DNA of 64,000 bases from an uncultured Clostridia bacterium (GCA_934793215.1 CAKVOP010000002.1:1-64000), one strand, 5' to 3'; positions 7,658 to 17,983 are shown, counted from the first letter of the stretch. Numbers and translations are program-made. The notes: a model not told the origin generated them from the letters alone.

Positions 7658-9877
7658 TTAAATAAACCATTTGTCGTGAGAAATTCTTTGTGTTTTTACA
7701 AATTTTATTTTATCATATTCTTTTATTTCAGGAGAATTTGTGTAGAAGTATTCGACTTCAACAGTCTGTTCGCTATTAACAAGCGGAGTCTTTACACAGG
7801 TTTCTCCTTTTTTGTTTTCAATATGAGCGAGCACTTTTCCATTTGATAAAAAGATGTATGAAAGATATTCTTTTGCTGAAAATGAAATCACAGCATTGTT
7901 ATTTTCGACTTTGCTTACAAATGTTTCTTTGCCCACTTTTGTAAAACTAGTTGAAATTCCTTTTGGCAAATTAAATTTAGAGAATAGTTCTTTTTGAGTA
8001 TATATTTCAGGTATATAGTCATTGGCTAAAAGTGCAATGTGATTATCGTTTAATGCGTTAAGGTCGATTGACTTTTCGGTCACGCTATCAGGCATTTCAA
8101 ATGTTGAAGAATCACCGATTTTTTCAAAATAGTTTTTGACAATTTGTGTAGGTTGGTTTCCGCCTGCATAAGAGATAGGCGTATTGTCAAGATTGCCAAG
8201 CCAAACTACGGCAGTTGAGTCTTTTGTGTAAGAAGCGTTCCATGCGTCGAGATTTTGCTTGCCTTTACTTTTTCCCACTGTTCCAGTTTTTGATGCGATG
8301 TCAATCCCTAACGAAGAAAGTCTTTTTGCAGTGCCAGTCTTTGCACATGTGCGAAGCATGTCAGTTAAAAGATAGGCACAATCGTCACGCAAAACTTGCT
8401 TTTCTTCCGCTTTATGTATATAAACAAGTTTGTCGTTTTTGTCAGTTATAAATTTTACAAATTTTGGAGCACTGAATTTGCCCATGTTTGCGAAGGTTGA
8501 GTAAGCACCAGCAAGAGAAAGGGGAGTTACGCCATAAGTCATTCCACCTAGGGCGAGTGTATAAGAGGAGTCTTTTTCGTCAAACTCAATTCCCATGCTT
8601 TGTGCGTAAGCCTTTGCTTTTTCAATGCCTACATAAGATAATATTTTGACGGCAGGAATATTAATAGATTTTGAAAGGGCTTCCCTTGCAGACACATATC
8701 CGCGATATTTTTCGCCAACATTTTTAGGTGCATAGTCACCAATAACTGTTTTTTCGTCCAAAATTTGAGTGCAAGGATAAATTATATCTTCATTTAAAGC
8801 GGGGGTGTAAACGAGTATTGGCTTCAAACAAGAACCTGGCTGACGCTTACAATCAAGTATCTTATAAACCGAGTCACCAACAAACGCATCAACACCATGA
8901 GTGGTGTTATTCAAAACGATTCCAGCACTGTCGCACGAAATGTCTTCTTTTTTAAAGGCATCGTTTAATGCGCATTGCTTTTCTTCATTTAGGTATGTAT
9001 AAATTTTATATCCCTGTAAAGCAATTTGCTGTGCAGGTATTCCTAAAATCTGCTCTGCTTCATCGATGGACGCTTGACTGTAAGAATTAAGCCCGTTTTG
9101 TCTTGAAATTTTTACGTTAAGACTTATTGGAGATGAGGTGGACTTTTTGAGCGTGCTGGTTGATATAAGTTTGTCTTTGTTCATTTCATTTAAAACCAGA
9201 TTTCGTCTAGATAAAGCGTTATCTTTGTGACGAATAGGACAATATTTCGTTGGCGATTTAATTAATCCTGCAAGCAAGGAAGCTTCTTCAAGTGATAAGT
9301 CTTTTGCCTCTTTTGAAAAGTAAAAATTCGACGCTGATTCAATTCCATAACAGTTATTTCCAAAATAAATTGCATTAAGGTAAAATTCAAGAATTTGATT
9401 TTTTGTATATTTATTTTCAAGCGTTTTTGCAAGGGCAATTTCTTGAATTTTGCGCTTGTATGTCTTTTCACTGGTTAAATAGGTGTTTTTAACAAGTTGT
9501 TGCGTGATGGTGCTGGCTCCTTCTTTAAGTCTTCCGCTTAAAATATTGTTAATTCCGGCTTTTACAATCCTTTTGTAGTTTACGCCATGGTGTTTATAAA
9601 AATTTTTATCTTCTATGGCTATGAAAGTATTTATTGTGTCATTAGACAAAGTGTCAATTTTGGCATACGGCCTAAAAATTTCATTAGGTTCTTTAATGGG
9701 TTTGTTTTGATCGTCAAAAACTTCGATAGTTGCACTAGGAGAGGTTAATACAGACTCGTCCAAAGGCATACTCTTTGCATTTAGGTAAACATATGCAACA
9801 TAAAAACTTACTCCCGCCAGTGCCGAAAGAAGCAATATGACAAGTATTATAAATGAGACTTTAAAAAACTTTTTCAT
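7658..9877 (-). CDS. Class A penicillin-binding protein (PBP1A-like glycosyltransferase/transpeptidase)
   Basis: A 739-aa bifunctional peptidoglycan synthase. An N-terminal transmembrane anchor (about 8-32) is followed by a GT51 glycosyltransferase domain with EDKNFYKHHG (catalytic Glu about 89), GASTITQQLVKN and the FYLNAIYFG motif. The transpeptidase domain has S349-x-x-K352 in PGSCLKP, SIN in SKSINIPA, and K530-T-G in ASKTGTVG. The C-terminal 130 residues are a beta-rich extension. ATG 9877 directly follows an in-frame GTG at 9880, and neither has a clear Shine-Dalgarno site. It stands alone on the minus strand, divergent from miaB. Confidence 0.93.
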   Translation of the reverse strand: MKKFFKVSFIILVILLLSALAGVSFYVAYVYLNAKSMPLDESVLTSPSATIEVFDDQNKPIKEPNEIFRPYAKIDTLSNDTINTFIAIEDKNFYKHHGVNYKRIVKAGINNILSGRLKEGASTITQQLVKNTYLTSEKTYKRKIQEIALAKTLENKYTKNQILEFYLNAIYFGNNCYGIESASNFYFSKEAKDLSLEEASLLAGLIKSPTKYCPIRHKDNALSRRNLVLNEMNKDKLISTSTLKKSTSSPISLNVKISRQNGLNSYSQASIDEAEQILGIPAQQIALQGYKIYTYLNEEKQCALNDAFKKEDISCDSAGIVLNNTTHGVDAFVGDSVYKILDCKRQPGSCLKPILVYTPALNEDIIYPCTQILDEKTVIGDYAPKNVGEKYRGYVSAREALSKSINIPAVKILSYVGIEKAKAYAQSMGIEFDEKDSSYTLALGGMTYGVTPLSLAGAYSTFANMGKFSAPKFVKFITDKNDKLVYIHKAEEKQVLRDDCAYLLTDMLRTCAKTGTAKRLSSLGIDIASKTGTVGKSKGKQNLDAWNASYTKDSTAVVWLGNLDNTPISYAGGNQPTQIVKNYFEKIGDSSTFEMPDSVTEKSIDLNALNDNHIALLANDYIPEIYTQKELFSKFNLPKGISTSFTKVGKETFVSKVENNNAVISFSAKEYLSYIFLSNGKVLAHIENKKGETCVKTPLVNSEQTVEVEYFYTNSPEIKEYDKIKFVKTQRISHDKWFI

Positions 9878-9941
9878 CACAGGTTATTATGCATAAAAAA
9901 CAATAAATTATCATACTTTGTAATTTTTTTGAAACAATTAT

Positions 9942-9970
9942 TTGAAAATTGTAGAATTTTAGTGTATAAT
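9942..9970 (+). promoter_or_regulatory. Promoter of the miaB-ynbB operon
   Basis: TTGAAA (9942-9947), 17-nt spacer, TATAAT (9965-9970). The miaB start lies about 70 nt downstream with its own AGAGGA Shine-Dalgarno. Confidence 0.8.
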
Positions 9971-10045
9971 AACCTTGGACAATTTTGCTTTTAATATATA
10001 AATATATTAAAAAACAGCAAAAATTAGATTTTAAAAAGAGGAATT

Positions 10046-11170
10046 ATGAAATATTTTATTGTTACATATGGTTGTCAAATGAATGTACACGAGTCTGAAA
10101 AAATTGCTGGAATTTTGGAGGGACTCGGTTACAGCGAAGCCGAGAAAAGAGAAGATGCTGATATCATTGTTTTTAACACCTGTGCAATTAGAGAGGGAGC
10201 CGAAGACAGAGTTTTTGGTAACGTTGGAAATCTTAAAAAGATGAAAAAGAAAAATAAAAACCTTATAATTGCCGTTTGTGGCTGTATGACGCAAAAAGAG
10301 CAAACAGCACAAAAACTTCTTACAACATTCCCTTTTGTCGACATTGTCATTGGAACATTCAATTTGTCAAATCTTGGATATTATATAAATGCTGTGAAAA
10401 AGGGTCGCCAAATGGAAGTTTGGGAAGAAGGCGAACTAGATGAAACGCTTCCTTACAAAAGGACAAGCGGGGATAATGCATGGGTTAACATCATGCAAGG
10501 TTGCAACAACTTTTGCACTTATTGTATTGTCCCTTACGTTAGAGGCCGTGAGAAATCTAGAAGTGAAGAGAATATTTTGAAAGAAATTCGCGAAATTGTC
10601 GCAGAAGGAAAATACAAGAAAATTACACTTCTTGGACAAAATGTAAATTCTTATGGAAAAAATCTTGACCCACAAGTAAGTTTCGCGAAGTTACTTCATG
10701 ATGTTTGTAAGATAGAGGGTGATTTTACAGTCTCATTTATGACATCACATCCAAAGGACCTTACCGAAGATGTTATTGATGCAGTTGCAAGTGAAGAAAA
10801 AATCGAAAAATATATTCACCTTCCAGCACAAAGCGGAAACAATAGAATTTTGCAAAAAATGAATAGACGCTATACTCGTGAGAAATACCTTTCACTTATC
10901 AGTGCAATTCGTGCAAAAATACCAAATTGTCGTATCACCAGTGACTTCATTGTGGGTTTCCCAACCGAGACGGAGGAGGAGTTTGAAGACACTTATTCAC
11001 TTGTCAAAGAGGTTAGATTTGACTCTATTTTTGCCTTTATGTATTCGCCACGCGAAGGAACGGTCGCAAGCAATATGGAGGGACAGGTTAGTGATGGGAT
11101 TAAACATGAGCGAGTAAATAGGCTTCTTGCACTCTCTAAACAAATACAAGAGGAGGACAATAAAAAATGA
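10046..11170 (+). CDS. miaB: tRNA-2-methylthio-N6-dimethylallyladenosine synthase MiaB, lacking TRAM domain
   Basis: A radical SAM methylthiotransferase that converts i6A37 to ms2i6A37 in tRNA. The MTTase domain cysteines are in YGCQMN, NTCAIRE and CGCMTQ; the radical SAM motif is CNNFCTYC with IVPYVRGREKSR. The protein is 374 aa, while family members are usually about 430-480 aa. It stops just after the radical SAM domain (LLALSKQIQEEDNKK), so the C-terminal RNA-binding TRAM domain is missing. The ATGA overlap with mutS leaves no room for a frameshifted remnant, so this looks like a genuine short form. Its substrate i6A is made by miaA in the same operon. Confidence 0.9.
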   Translation: MKYFIVTYGCQMNVHESEKIAGILEGLGYSEAEKREDADIIVFNTCAIREGAEDRVFGNVGNLKKMKKKNKNLIIAVCGCMTQKEQTAQKLLTTFPFVDIVIGTFNLSNLGYYINAVKKGRQMEVWEEGELDETLPYKRTSGDNAWVNIMQGCNNFCTYCIVPYVRGREKSRSEENILKEIREIVAEGKYKKITLLGQNVNSYGKNLDPQVSFAKLLHDVCKIEGDFTVSFMTSHPKDLTEDVIDAVASEEKIEKYIHLPAQSGNNRILQKMNRRYTREKYLSLISAIRAKIPNCRITSDFIVGFPTETEEEFEDTYSLVKEVRFDSIFAFMYSPREGTVASNMEGQVSDGIKHERVNRLLALSKQIQEEDNKK

Positions 11171-13773
11171 TTGTAGATGAAAGCAAGCTTTCACCTGGAA
11201 TGCAACAGTACTTGGCAATTAAAAGACAATACCCAGACGCGATTTTATTTTATCGTTTGGGTGACTTTTATGAAATGTTCTTTGAAGATGCTGTTACTGC
11301 ATCTAATGTTCTTGACCTTGTTTTAACAGCAAAAAATTGCGGAAATGACCAAAAAGCACCTATGTGCGGAGTGCCATTTCATTCGGTTCAAACATATTTG
11401 GCAAAACTTATACAAGAGGGATACAAGGTCGCTATTTGTGAACAACTTTCACAGCCTATTGCGGGGAAAATGGTTGAAAGAGACGTCGTTAGGGTTATTA
11501 CTCCGGGAACAGTGACTGATGAGGAAATGCTTGATGGAACAAAAAATAATTATCTCTTGTGCCTTTATAAAAATGGCGAAAAAGTGGGGGCGTGCTACGC
11601 TGATGTTTCAACTGGCGACTGCGAGTGCGTATATATCACCGAAAACGCGGAAAAGGAAATTTCAAATATTATTTCTCGAATAAATCCTGTCGAAATTATT
11701 GGAAATGGTGAAGCAAAGGCATTATACGATAATTTAATTGCTGTAAAAAATTCAACTTTACAAAAACTAGAAGAGTATTATGATTGGACTTTTGAAAAAG
11801 AACGTGCAAAAGACAACCTTTCTCGCCAATTTGGGGAAAACTTTGAAAATGTTTATGATCTAAAAGGCAAAAACGAGGTTATAAGTGCGGTTAGCGGACT
11901 TTTGGAATATTTAAAAGAGACTCAAAAACAAGCAATTAAAAATATCTCAAAAATAAAACTCGTTAAGAATTCTAAATACATGATTATAGACTCATCTGCA
12001 AGACGTAATCTTGAAATCGTTGAGTCTAATAGAGATCGTAAAAAGTTTGGTTCAATTCTTTGGGTGCTTGACAAGACTAAAACAAGCATGGGTGCAAGAC
12101 AACTTCGTAAAATGCTTGATGAGCCATTGCAAAATTCAAAAGAAATCAACGCTCGCCTTGATGGAGTGGAAGAACTTGTAAAAAAACTTTTAGTTAGAGA
12201 CAGGCTTGTTGAAATATTAGGAAAAGTCTATGATATTGAAAGACTTTCTAGTAAAGTTAGTTACGGAACTGCCACTCCAAAAGATATGCTGACTCTTAAA
12301 CTTTCACTTTCAATGCTTCCAGATATTAAAACAGAACTTGCAAATTGCTCTAGCGAAATCTTAAAAAGCTGTAATGAAGACATCGTTGATGTAAGTGAGG
12401 TGACAAATCTACTTACAAAGGCTATAGACGAAGACGCAACAACAACTCTTAAAGGTAAATATATTAAAAGAGGCTTTAATAGCGAACTTGATGAGTATCG
12501 TTCAGCTCACGAATTGGGGCAAAATTGGATCAAAAGCCTAGAAGAAAAAGAGATTGAAGAAACAGGTATAAAAAACCTTAAAATTAAGTATAACAAAGTA
12601 TTTGGATACTTTATTGAAGTTAATAGAAGAGATATAGATAAAGTTCCTCTTCGTTACCAGCGTAAACAAACTATTTCTAATAATGAGAGATATATTACAG
12701 AAGACTTAAAGGTAATCGAGGATAAAATTTTGGGTTCTGAAGATAAGGCTTCAACTCTCGAAGAAGAAATCTATAGCCAAATCAAAGAATTTTTATCTAG
12801 ATATGTCCTTTCATTCCAAAGAATTTCAAAAGCTATTTCAATTCTTGATGCACTTTTGTCTCTCGCTGTTGTGGCGGTTAAGAATAACTATTCAAGACCA
12901 GTTATTTCGCAAAGTCAAAAAGCATTAAAAATTGTAGGCGGAAGACACCCTGTTGTTGAAAGCTTTATAACAAATGGCACCTTTATTGAAAATGATACTT
13001 TGCTTGATGAAGATGAAAATAAAATTATGGTACTTACGGGACCTAACATGGCAGGGAAAAGCACTTATATGAGACAAGTCGCAATCATAACGCTACTTGC
13101 TCATATCGGTTCGTTTGTTCCTGCAAAAGAAGCGTACGTTCCAATAACTGACCGCATTTTCACAAGGGTTGGAGCAAGTGACGACCTTGCGTTTGGACAA
13201 AGCACTTTTATGGTGGAAATGAGTGAGGTTGCGTCAATTCTTGCCAGTGCAACAGATAAAAGTTTAATTGTTCTTGATGAAATTGGGCGAGGGACTAGCA
13301 CATTTGATGGGTTAAGCATCGCTTGGAGCGTGGTTGAATATCTCTCAAAAAATCTCAAAGCAAAAACACTTTTTGCGACCCATTATCATGAACTTACTGA
13401 ACTTGAGGGCGTTCTTGATGGTGTGAAAAATTACAAGATTGCTGTTAAAGAGGTCGATGATAATGTTGTATTCTTGCGAAAAATTGTAAGAGGTGGTGCA
13501 AACAAAAGTTTCGGTGTGGAGGTTGCACGCCTTGCAGGCGTTCCAAAAGAGGTAATAGACAGGGCGAAAGAAATTTCAAACAACCTAGAAAGCGTAAATC
13601 ATAAACTTGATTTGAATCTTTTTAAGGAAAATAAAGATAAGGTTAAAGATAATTCAAAACTCGCGTTGTCTATTTTAAATTCGCTTAAAGATATTGATAT
13701 GACTCGTGTTTCACCTATGCATGCTTTTGACCTGCTTAATGATTTTGTTGGAAGAGCCAAGGAGGAAAAATAA
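11167..13773 (+). CDS. mutS: DNA mismatch repair protein MutS
   Basis: An 868-aa mismatch-recognition ATPase. The N-terminal mismatch-binding domain has the FYEMF motif (LGDFYEMFFEDA, about 35-46). Connector, lever and clamp domains follow, then an ABC-type ATPase with Walker A GPNMAGKS at 625-632, Walker B LIVLDEIGRGTST and the ATHYHEL motif. The C-terminal tail is short. It starts within the miaB stop (ATGA) and its stop overlaps the mutL start by 1 nt (TAATG), so the three genes are translationally coupled. Confidence 0.97.
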   Translation: MIVDESKLSPGMQQYLAIKRQYPDAILFYRLGDFYEMFFEDAVTASNVLDLVLTAKNCGNDQKAPMCGVPFHSVQTYLAKLIQEGYKVAICEQLSQPIAGKMVERDVVRVITPGTVTDEEMLDGTKNNYLLCLYKNGEKVGACYADVSTGDCECVYITENAEKEISNIISRINPVEIIGNGEAKALYDNLIAVKNSTLQKLEEYYDWTFEKERAKDNLSRQFGENFENVYDLKGKNEVISAVSGLLEYLKETQKQAIKNISKIKLVKNSKYMIIDSSARRNLEIVESNRDRKKFGSILWVLDKTKTSMGARQLRKMLDEPLQNSKEINARLDGVEELVKKLLVRDRLVEILGKVYDIERLSSKVSYGTATPKDMLTLKLSLSMLPDIKTELANCSSEILKSCNEDIVDVSEVTNLLTKAIDEDATTTLKGKYIKRGFNSELDEYRSAHELGQNWIKSLEEKEIEETGIKNLKIKYNKVFGYFIEVNRRDIDKVPLRYQRKQTISNNERYITEDLKVIEDKILGSEDKASTLEEEIYSQIKEFLSRYVLSFQRISKAISILDALLSLAVVAVKNNYSRPVISQSQKALKIVGGRHPVVESFITNGTFIENDTLLDEDENKIMVLTGPNMAGKSTYMRQVAIITLLAHIGSFVPAKEAYVPITDRIFTRVGASDDLAFGQSTFMVEMSEVASILASATDKSLIVLDEIGRGTSTFDGLSIAWSVVEYLSKNLKAKTLFATHYHELTELEGVLDGVKNYKIAVKEVDDNVVFLRKIVRGGANKSFGVEVARLAGVPKEVIDRAKEISNNLESVNHKLDLNLFKENKDKVKDNSKLALSILNSLKDIDMTRVSPMHAFDLLNDFVGRAKEEK

Positions 13774-15710
13774 TGAAGATTAATGTACTTGATGCAAGAA
13801 TATACAACCGAATCTCTGCTGGCGAAGTTGTTGAAAGACCAGCATCGATTGTTAAAGAGCTTGTCGAAAATAGCATAGATGCCGGCGGAAAACATATTAG
13901 AATTGATATTCGAGAGGGTGGTATTAAAAATATAACAGTTCGCGATGATGGTTGCGGAATTGAAAAAGATGACCTTCTCACTGCGTTTTTGCCACACGCA
14001 ACAAGCAAAATTTCTTCCGTCGACGACCTTGATAATATTCAAAGTTTAGGTTTTCGTGGAGAGGCTCTTGCTAGTATCAGTGCAGTTTGCCAAGTAAAGC
14101 TTGGCTCTAAAACTCCTGATGCACTGGTTGGGTATGCTTTGAATGTAGATGGTGGACAATTTGGGGAAATAACCGAAGTTGCAAAATCGAATGGAACAAC
14201 AATTTCATGCTCAAACTTGTTCTATAATACCCCTGTTAGAGCAAAATTTTTACGCAAGCCAAAGGCGGAAGAGGCAGAAGTTACTCATTTAGTCGAGAAA
14301 TTTATGCTTTCTCACCCAGAAATTGCTTTTGAATATTATGTTGACGACAAAATGATTTACAACACATCTTCATGCACTCTTAAAGAGATAATTTACACTA
14401 TATACGGCAGAGAAATTTACGATAATTTGATTGAAGTTGATTATGAAGAAGATGGCGTTAAGGTAGGTGGTTACATAACTAAACCAAAAGTTTCTAAAAA
14501 TAACAGAACTTATCAAACACTTTTTGTTAACGGCAGAACGATTGAAAACTATCTTGTTTCTAACGCTGTGCAAAGCGTTTATGAAAGTTTCTTAATGAAA
14601 GGGAGGTTTCCTGTATACGTGCTTTCTCTTACACTGGCAACAGATTGCGTTGATGTAAATGTTCACCCATCGAAGAAAGAGGTCAAGTTTGACAATCCAA
14701 ACCGCATTTATTCAATAGTAAGAAAAGCTATTCAAAAAGCACTCGAAAGCGTTGACCAGATTCAAAGTTTTCTTTCTGGAACTTATAATGAACCCGTTAA
14801 AAACCCAGACGAAAAAACAAGTGGCCTTTTAGAACAAAGTTTAAAATCTCTTTACCAAAATGCCGTAAATGAACAGCGTAAAAGTGAAATTTCGCAAAGT
14901 GCTGGTAAAAGCTTTTCAGTAGACCTTGTCGATACAAGTGCTCCACTTATACCCCAAGAAAATGAAATAGAAATTTCTTCTGGCAGAGGGATAAGTGCTG
15001 ATGAATACCTTGAAAGATTGTCAAGTTTGTCTATAAAAGATGAAGATAAGCCTGCAAATCCAGTTTTTGAGTTTGATCAATCTGGTGAAAAATTTGCACA
15101 AGATATTATGGCAAAAGAGGATAGCTTTTTAACTGCGTCAGTTAAAGACCAAATGAAAATACTCGGTACAATTTTTAACACATATATTGTTATAGAACTA
15201 GAAAATGCGGTATATTTCATTGACCAGCACGCTGGACATGAAAGACTACTTTATGACAAATTAGTAAGCGAAACTGATAAGGGGTGTATTGCGAAGCAAG
15301 GGCTATTGTTGCCATATTCATTCAAGGTTGGAGCAAGCGAAAGCCTTATACTTGATAATCTTTTGCCTGAACTTGACCGATTGGGTTTTGACATTGTTAA
15401 AAAAGGCTACGAATATACATTGTATTCACTTCCAATGCTTTTATCTGGCCTTGACCTTGATGCTTTCACAAAAGAAATTTTGAATGAAAGTGGAAAATGG
15501 GAACTTAAAACTAGTGATTTTATTCATTCAAAACTTTGTCAAAGTGCTTGTAAGCATGCAATTAAGGGTGGAGACAGCATCACAAAAGATGACTGTGCTT
15601 ATCTTATTGAGCAGGTTAGAAAAGGCGTAATGCTCTGTCCACATGGAAGACCTATAACTCTTGTTATAACCAAAACTGAATTTGAAAAAATGTTTAAAAG
15701 GATAGTTTAA
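13773..15710 (+). CDS. mutL: DNA mismatch repair protein MutL (endonuclease type)
   Basis: A 645-aa GHKL ATPase with N-terminal motifs ELVENSIDAG, DDGCGI and GFRGEALASIS, a variable linker (about 335-455) and a C-terminal dimerization/endonuclease domain. The metal-site motif normally written DQHA-x2-E-x4-E reads DQHAGHERLLYD, with Asp as the last acidic residue. The supporting motifs ACKHAIKGGD and CPHGRP are present, so this is the nicking type of MutL found in organisms without MutH. The TAATG junctions on both sides indicate coupling to mutS and miaA. Confidence 0.96.
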   Translation: MKINVLDARIYNRISAGEVVERPASIVKELVENSIDAGGKHIRIDIREGGIKNITVRDDGCGIEKDDLLTAFLPHATSKISSVDDLDNIQSLGFRGEALASISAVCQVKLGSKTPDALVGYALNVDGGQFGEITEVAKSNGTTISCSNLFYNTPVRAKFLRKPKAEEAEVTHLVEKFMLSHPEIAFEYYVDDKMIYNTSSCTLKEIIYTIYGREIYDNLIEVDYEEDGVKVGGYITKPKVSKNNRTYQTLFVNGRTIENYLVSNAVQSVYESFLMKGRFPVYVLSLTLATDCVDVNVHPSKKEVKFDNPNRIYSIVRKAIQKALESVDQIQSFLSGTYNEPVKNPDEKTSGLLEQSLKSLYQNAVNEQRKSEISQSAGKSFSVDLVDTSAPLIPQENEIEISSGRGISADEYLERLSSLSIKDEDKPANPVFEFDQSGEKFAQDIMAKEDSFLTASVKDQMKILGTIFNTYIVIELENAVYFIDQHAGHERLLYDKLVSETDKGCIAKQGLLLPYSFKVGASESLILDNLLPELDRLGFDIVKKGYEYTLYSLPMLLSGLDLDAFTKEILNESGKWELKTSDFIHSKLCQSACKHAIKGGDSITKDDCAYLIEQVRKGVMLCPHGRPITLVITKTEFEKMFKRIV

Positions 15711-16618
15711 TGGAAAAGCAAAAAGTTGTTTTTATTCTAGGCCCAACAGGCGTGGGTAAAACGAACTTATCAGTAAAACTTGCAAAGGTGCTTAACGGAC
15801 AGATTATTTCCGCAGATTCAGTGCAAGTGTATAAAGGCTTTGATATAGGGTCGGCAAAAGTTACAACCGATGAGATGCAAGGAATTAAACATTATGGTAT
15901 TGATATAAAAGAACCATACGAAGAATTTTCTGTTTTTGACTATGTGAACTTCACAAAAGAAAAAATAGCAGAAATTGCTAGGGCGGGGCATTTGCCAATT
16001 ATTGTTGGAGGAACAGGCCTGTATGTAAAAGCGTTGACAGAAAATTATAACTTTGGTGACGCATCAAAAAATGATGCTATAAGACAAAAAATAGAAGACG
16101 AAATTACACTAAACGGGCAAGAGGCGGTGTATAACAAATTGGTCTCTATACGCCCAGATTTAGCTCAAAAACTCGATAAAAACAACAAGCCTAGACTTGT
16201 GCGAGCAATGGAGATTGCTCTTTCTGGGGGCAAGCAAACTTCAAGAGAAAGCGAATATGACTTTAAGATATTTGCTTTAAATCTTGACCGTGAAAAACTT
16301 TATGAAAGGATAAATTTGAGAGCTGAAATTATGCTTAAAAATGGTCTTGTAAAGGAAGTTAAATCTCTTTATGAAAGATATGGAATGGTGCAAGGCATGC
16401 GTGCGATTGGATATAAAGAGATTGTTGGTTGTTTAGACGGACAAATAAGTGAAGAGGAAGCTTTAAACCTTGTTAAACAACATTCGAGAAATTATGCAAA
16501 AAGACAACTTACCTTTTTAAGAACAATGAAAAATGTCGAATTTGTTGACGCAGAAAATCAAGAAGAAGCGTTTAACAAAATGTATGAGGAGATAAAATCG
16601 TGGATAGTATTGAAATAG
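15710..16618 (+). CDS. miaA: tRNA dimethylallyltransferase MiaA
   Basis: A 302-aa isopentenyl transferase that modifies A37 of tRNAs reading UNN codons, giving the i6A substrate for MiaB. The P-loop GPTGVGKT is at residues 11-18. SADSVQVYKGFDIGSAK and the GGTGLYV motif are intact, and the anticodon-arm insertion (about 115-200) is present. Its 3' end overlaps the next gene by 19 nt. Hfq, which often follows miaA, is not encoded here. Confidence 0.96.
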   Translation: MEKQKVVFILGPTGVGKTNLSVKLAKVLNGQIISADSVQVYKGFDIGSAKVTTDEMQGIKHYGIDIKEPYEEFSVFDYVNFTKEKIAEIARAGHLPIIVGGTGLYVKALTENYNFGDASKNDAIRQKIEDEITLNGQEAVYNKLVSIRPDLAQKLDKNNKPRLVRAMEIALSGGKQTSRESEYDFKIFALNLDREKLYERINLRAEIMLKNGLVKEVKSLYERYGMVQGMRAIGYKEIVGCLDGQISEEEALNLVKQHSRNYAKRQLTFLRTMKNVEFVDAENQEEAFNKMYEEIKSWIVLK

Positions 16619-17817
16619 TAAAAAAGGCGGAAACAAAATTAAGAAAACAATTTGAAGAGATTGATGATATAGCCTATGTAAATCAAAAGAAAGTCCTTGA
16701 TGCGTTTACAGAATTTCGAGTATCACCAGCTTGCATGGCTGGAACAACAGGATATGGATATGATGATTTGGGAAGAGAAACTCTTGCCAAGGTTTATGCC
16801 AAGGTTTTTGGAGCTGAAAAAGCGATTGTAAGCCCTCTTATTGCTTGTGGAACACATGCTATAACAACTGTGCTTTACGGGCTTTTAAGAAGGGGAGATA
16901 CCATGTTATCAATCAGTGGAATCCCTTATGATACCGTTCAATCATCAATTTTTGGTAAAGGTAACTCATCGCTTGAAGATTACGGGGTAATTTATGAGCA
17001 AATTGACCTTAAAAACGACAGTAGTTTTGATATTGACAAAATCATAGAACGCGTAAAAAGCGAAAAGCCAAAAGTCGTTTACGTGCAAAGGTCAAGAGGG
17101 TATTCATTTCGAAATGCTATCTCTCCTATGCAGATGAAAGAGGTATTTGATAAAGTAAAAGAACTTTCTCCAAATTCTTTTATTGTTGTAGATAACTGCT
17201 ATGGTGAGTTTGTAGATAAAGTTGAACCAACTGATGTTGGGGCAGATGTCATGATGGGGTCTCTTATAAAAAATCCCGGTGGCGGACTTGCCCCAACTGG
17301 AGGGTATATTGTGGGGACGGAAAAAGCAATAGATGAGATTGCAACAAGATACACAAATCCTTCTTTAAAATGTGAACTTGGTTCTTACGAAATGGGGTAT
17401 CGAATGTTTTACCAAGGTTTCTTCCTCGCACCTCACACAGTTGCACAAGCGTTAAAGGGTGCTCTTCTTATAGGTCAAGTTATGGAAGATAAGGGATATA
17501 AAATTGTTCCTTCAAATGACTTTAAACCTCAGGATATTGTCAAATCAATCGTGTTTAATAACGAAAATGACCTTGTAAAGTTCGTGCAAACTGTACAAAC
17601 AATATCTCCCGTTGATGCATATGTTACGCCTATGCCTTGGGACATGCCGGGGTATGAAGATAAAGTCATCATGGCGGCTGGAACATTTGTAGGTGGTGCT
17701 TCAATAGAATTGAGTTGTGACGGGCCAATAAGAGCCCCTTATATTGCCTATTTTCAAGGTGGTTTAACATATGAACATGTTAAAATCTTGGCAGAAAAAC
17801 TCGTTTCGCTTTATTAA
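16600..17817 (+). CDS. ynbB: YnbB-like PLP-dependent protein (methionine gamma-lyase/aluminium-resistance family)
   Basis: A 405-aa fold-type I PLP enzyme. The probable Schiff-base lysine is K224 in SLIKNPGGG, preceded by the DNCYGEF segment whose Asp would contact the pyridine nitrogen. The family is annotated as aluminium-resistance or methionine gamma-lyase-like proteins, but its physiological substrate is not established. The start is GTG 16600, supported by GAGGAG 9 nt upstream and lying inside miaA. It is the last gene of the miaB operon, its usual place in Firmicutes. Confidence 0.88.
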   Translation: MDSIEIVKKAETKLRKQFEEIDDIAYVNQKKVLDAFTEFRVSPACMAGTTGYGYDDLGRETLAKVYAKVFGAEKAIVSPLIACGTHAITTVLYGLLRRGDTMLSISGIPYDTVQSSIFGKGNSSLEDYGVIYEQIDLKNDSSFDIDKIIERVKSEKPKVVYVQRSRGYSFRNAISPMQMKEVFDKVKELSPNSFIVVDNCYGEFVDKVEPTDVGADVMMGSLIKNPGGGLAPTGGYIVGTEKAIDEIATRYTNPSLKCELGSYEMGYRMFYQGFFLAPHTVAQALKGALLIGQVMEDKGYKIVPSNDFKPQDIVKSIVFNNENDLVKFVQTVQTISPVDAYVTPMPWDMPGYEDKVIMAAGTFVGGASIELSCDGPIRAPYIAYFQGGLTYEHVKILAEKLVSLY

Positions 17818-17926
17818 TACTATAAATGTTTTTAGATGATTTTTTATTAAAAAACTATTGCAATGCACCAACATAGATAAAATAATTTAATGCTTTATAT
17901 TAGATAAATTTTCTTATTCATGTTTT

Positions 17927-17957
17927 AAATAAGTCCTTAAGTTGAGGGCTTATTTTT
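17927..17957 (+). terminator. Terminator of the miaB-ynbB operon
   Basis: AAATAAGTCC pairs with GGGCTTATTT (one G-U) over a 9-nt loop and is followed by a T run. Confidence 0.75.
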
Positions 17958-17983
17958 TGTTGAGCTTCCTATGAAATTACGCA

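Noticed and set aside
8300..8345. A second KTG (AKTGTAKR) in the PBP as the active-site triad
   Set aside because: The later ASKTGTVG followed by the DAWNASYT region fits the class A transpeptidase pattern better.
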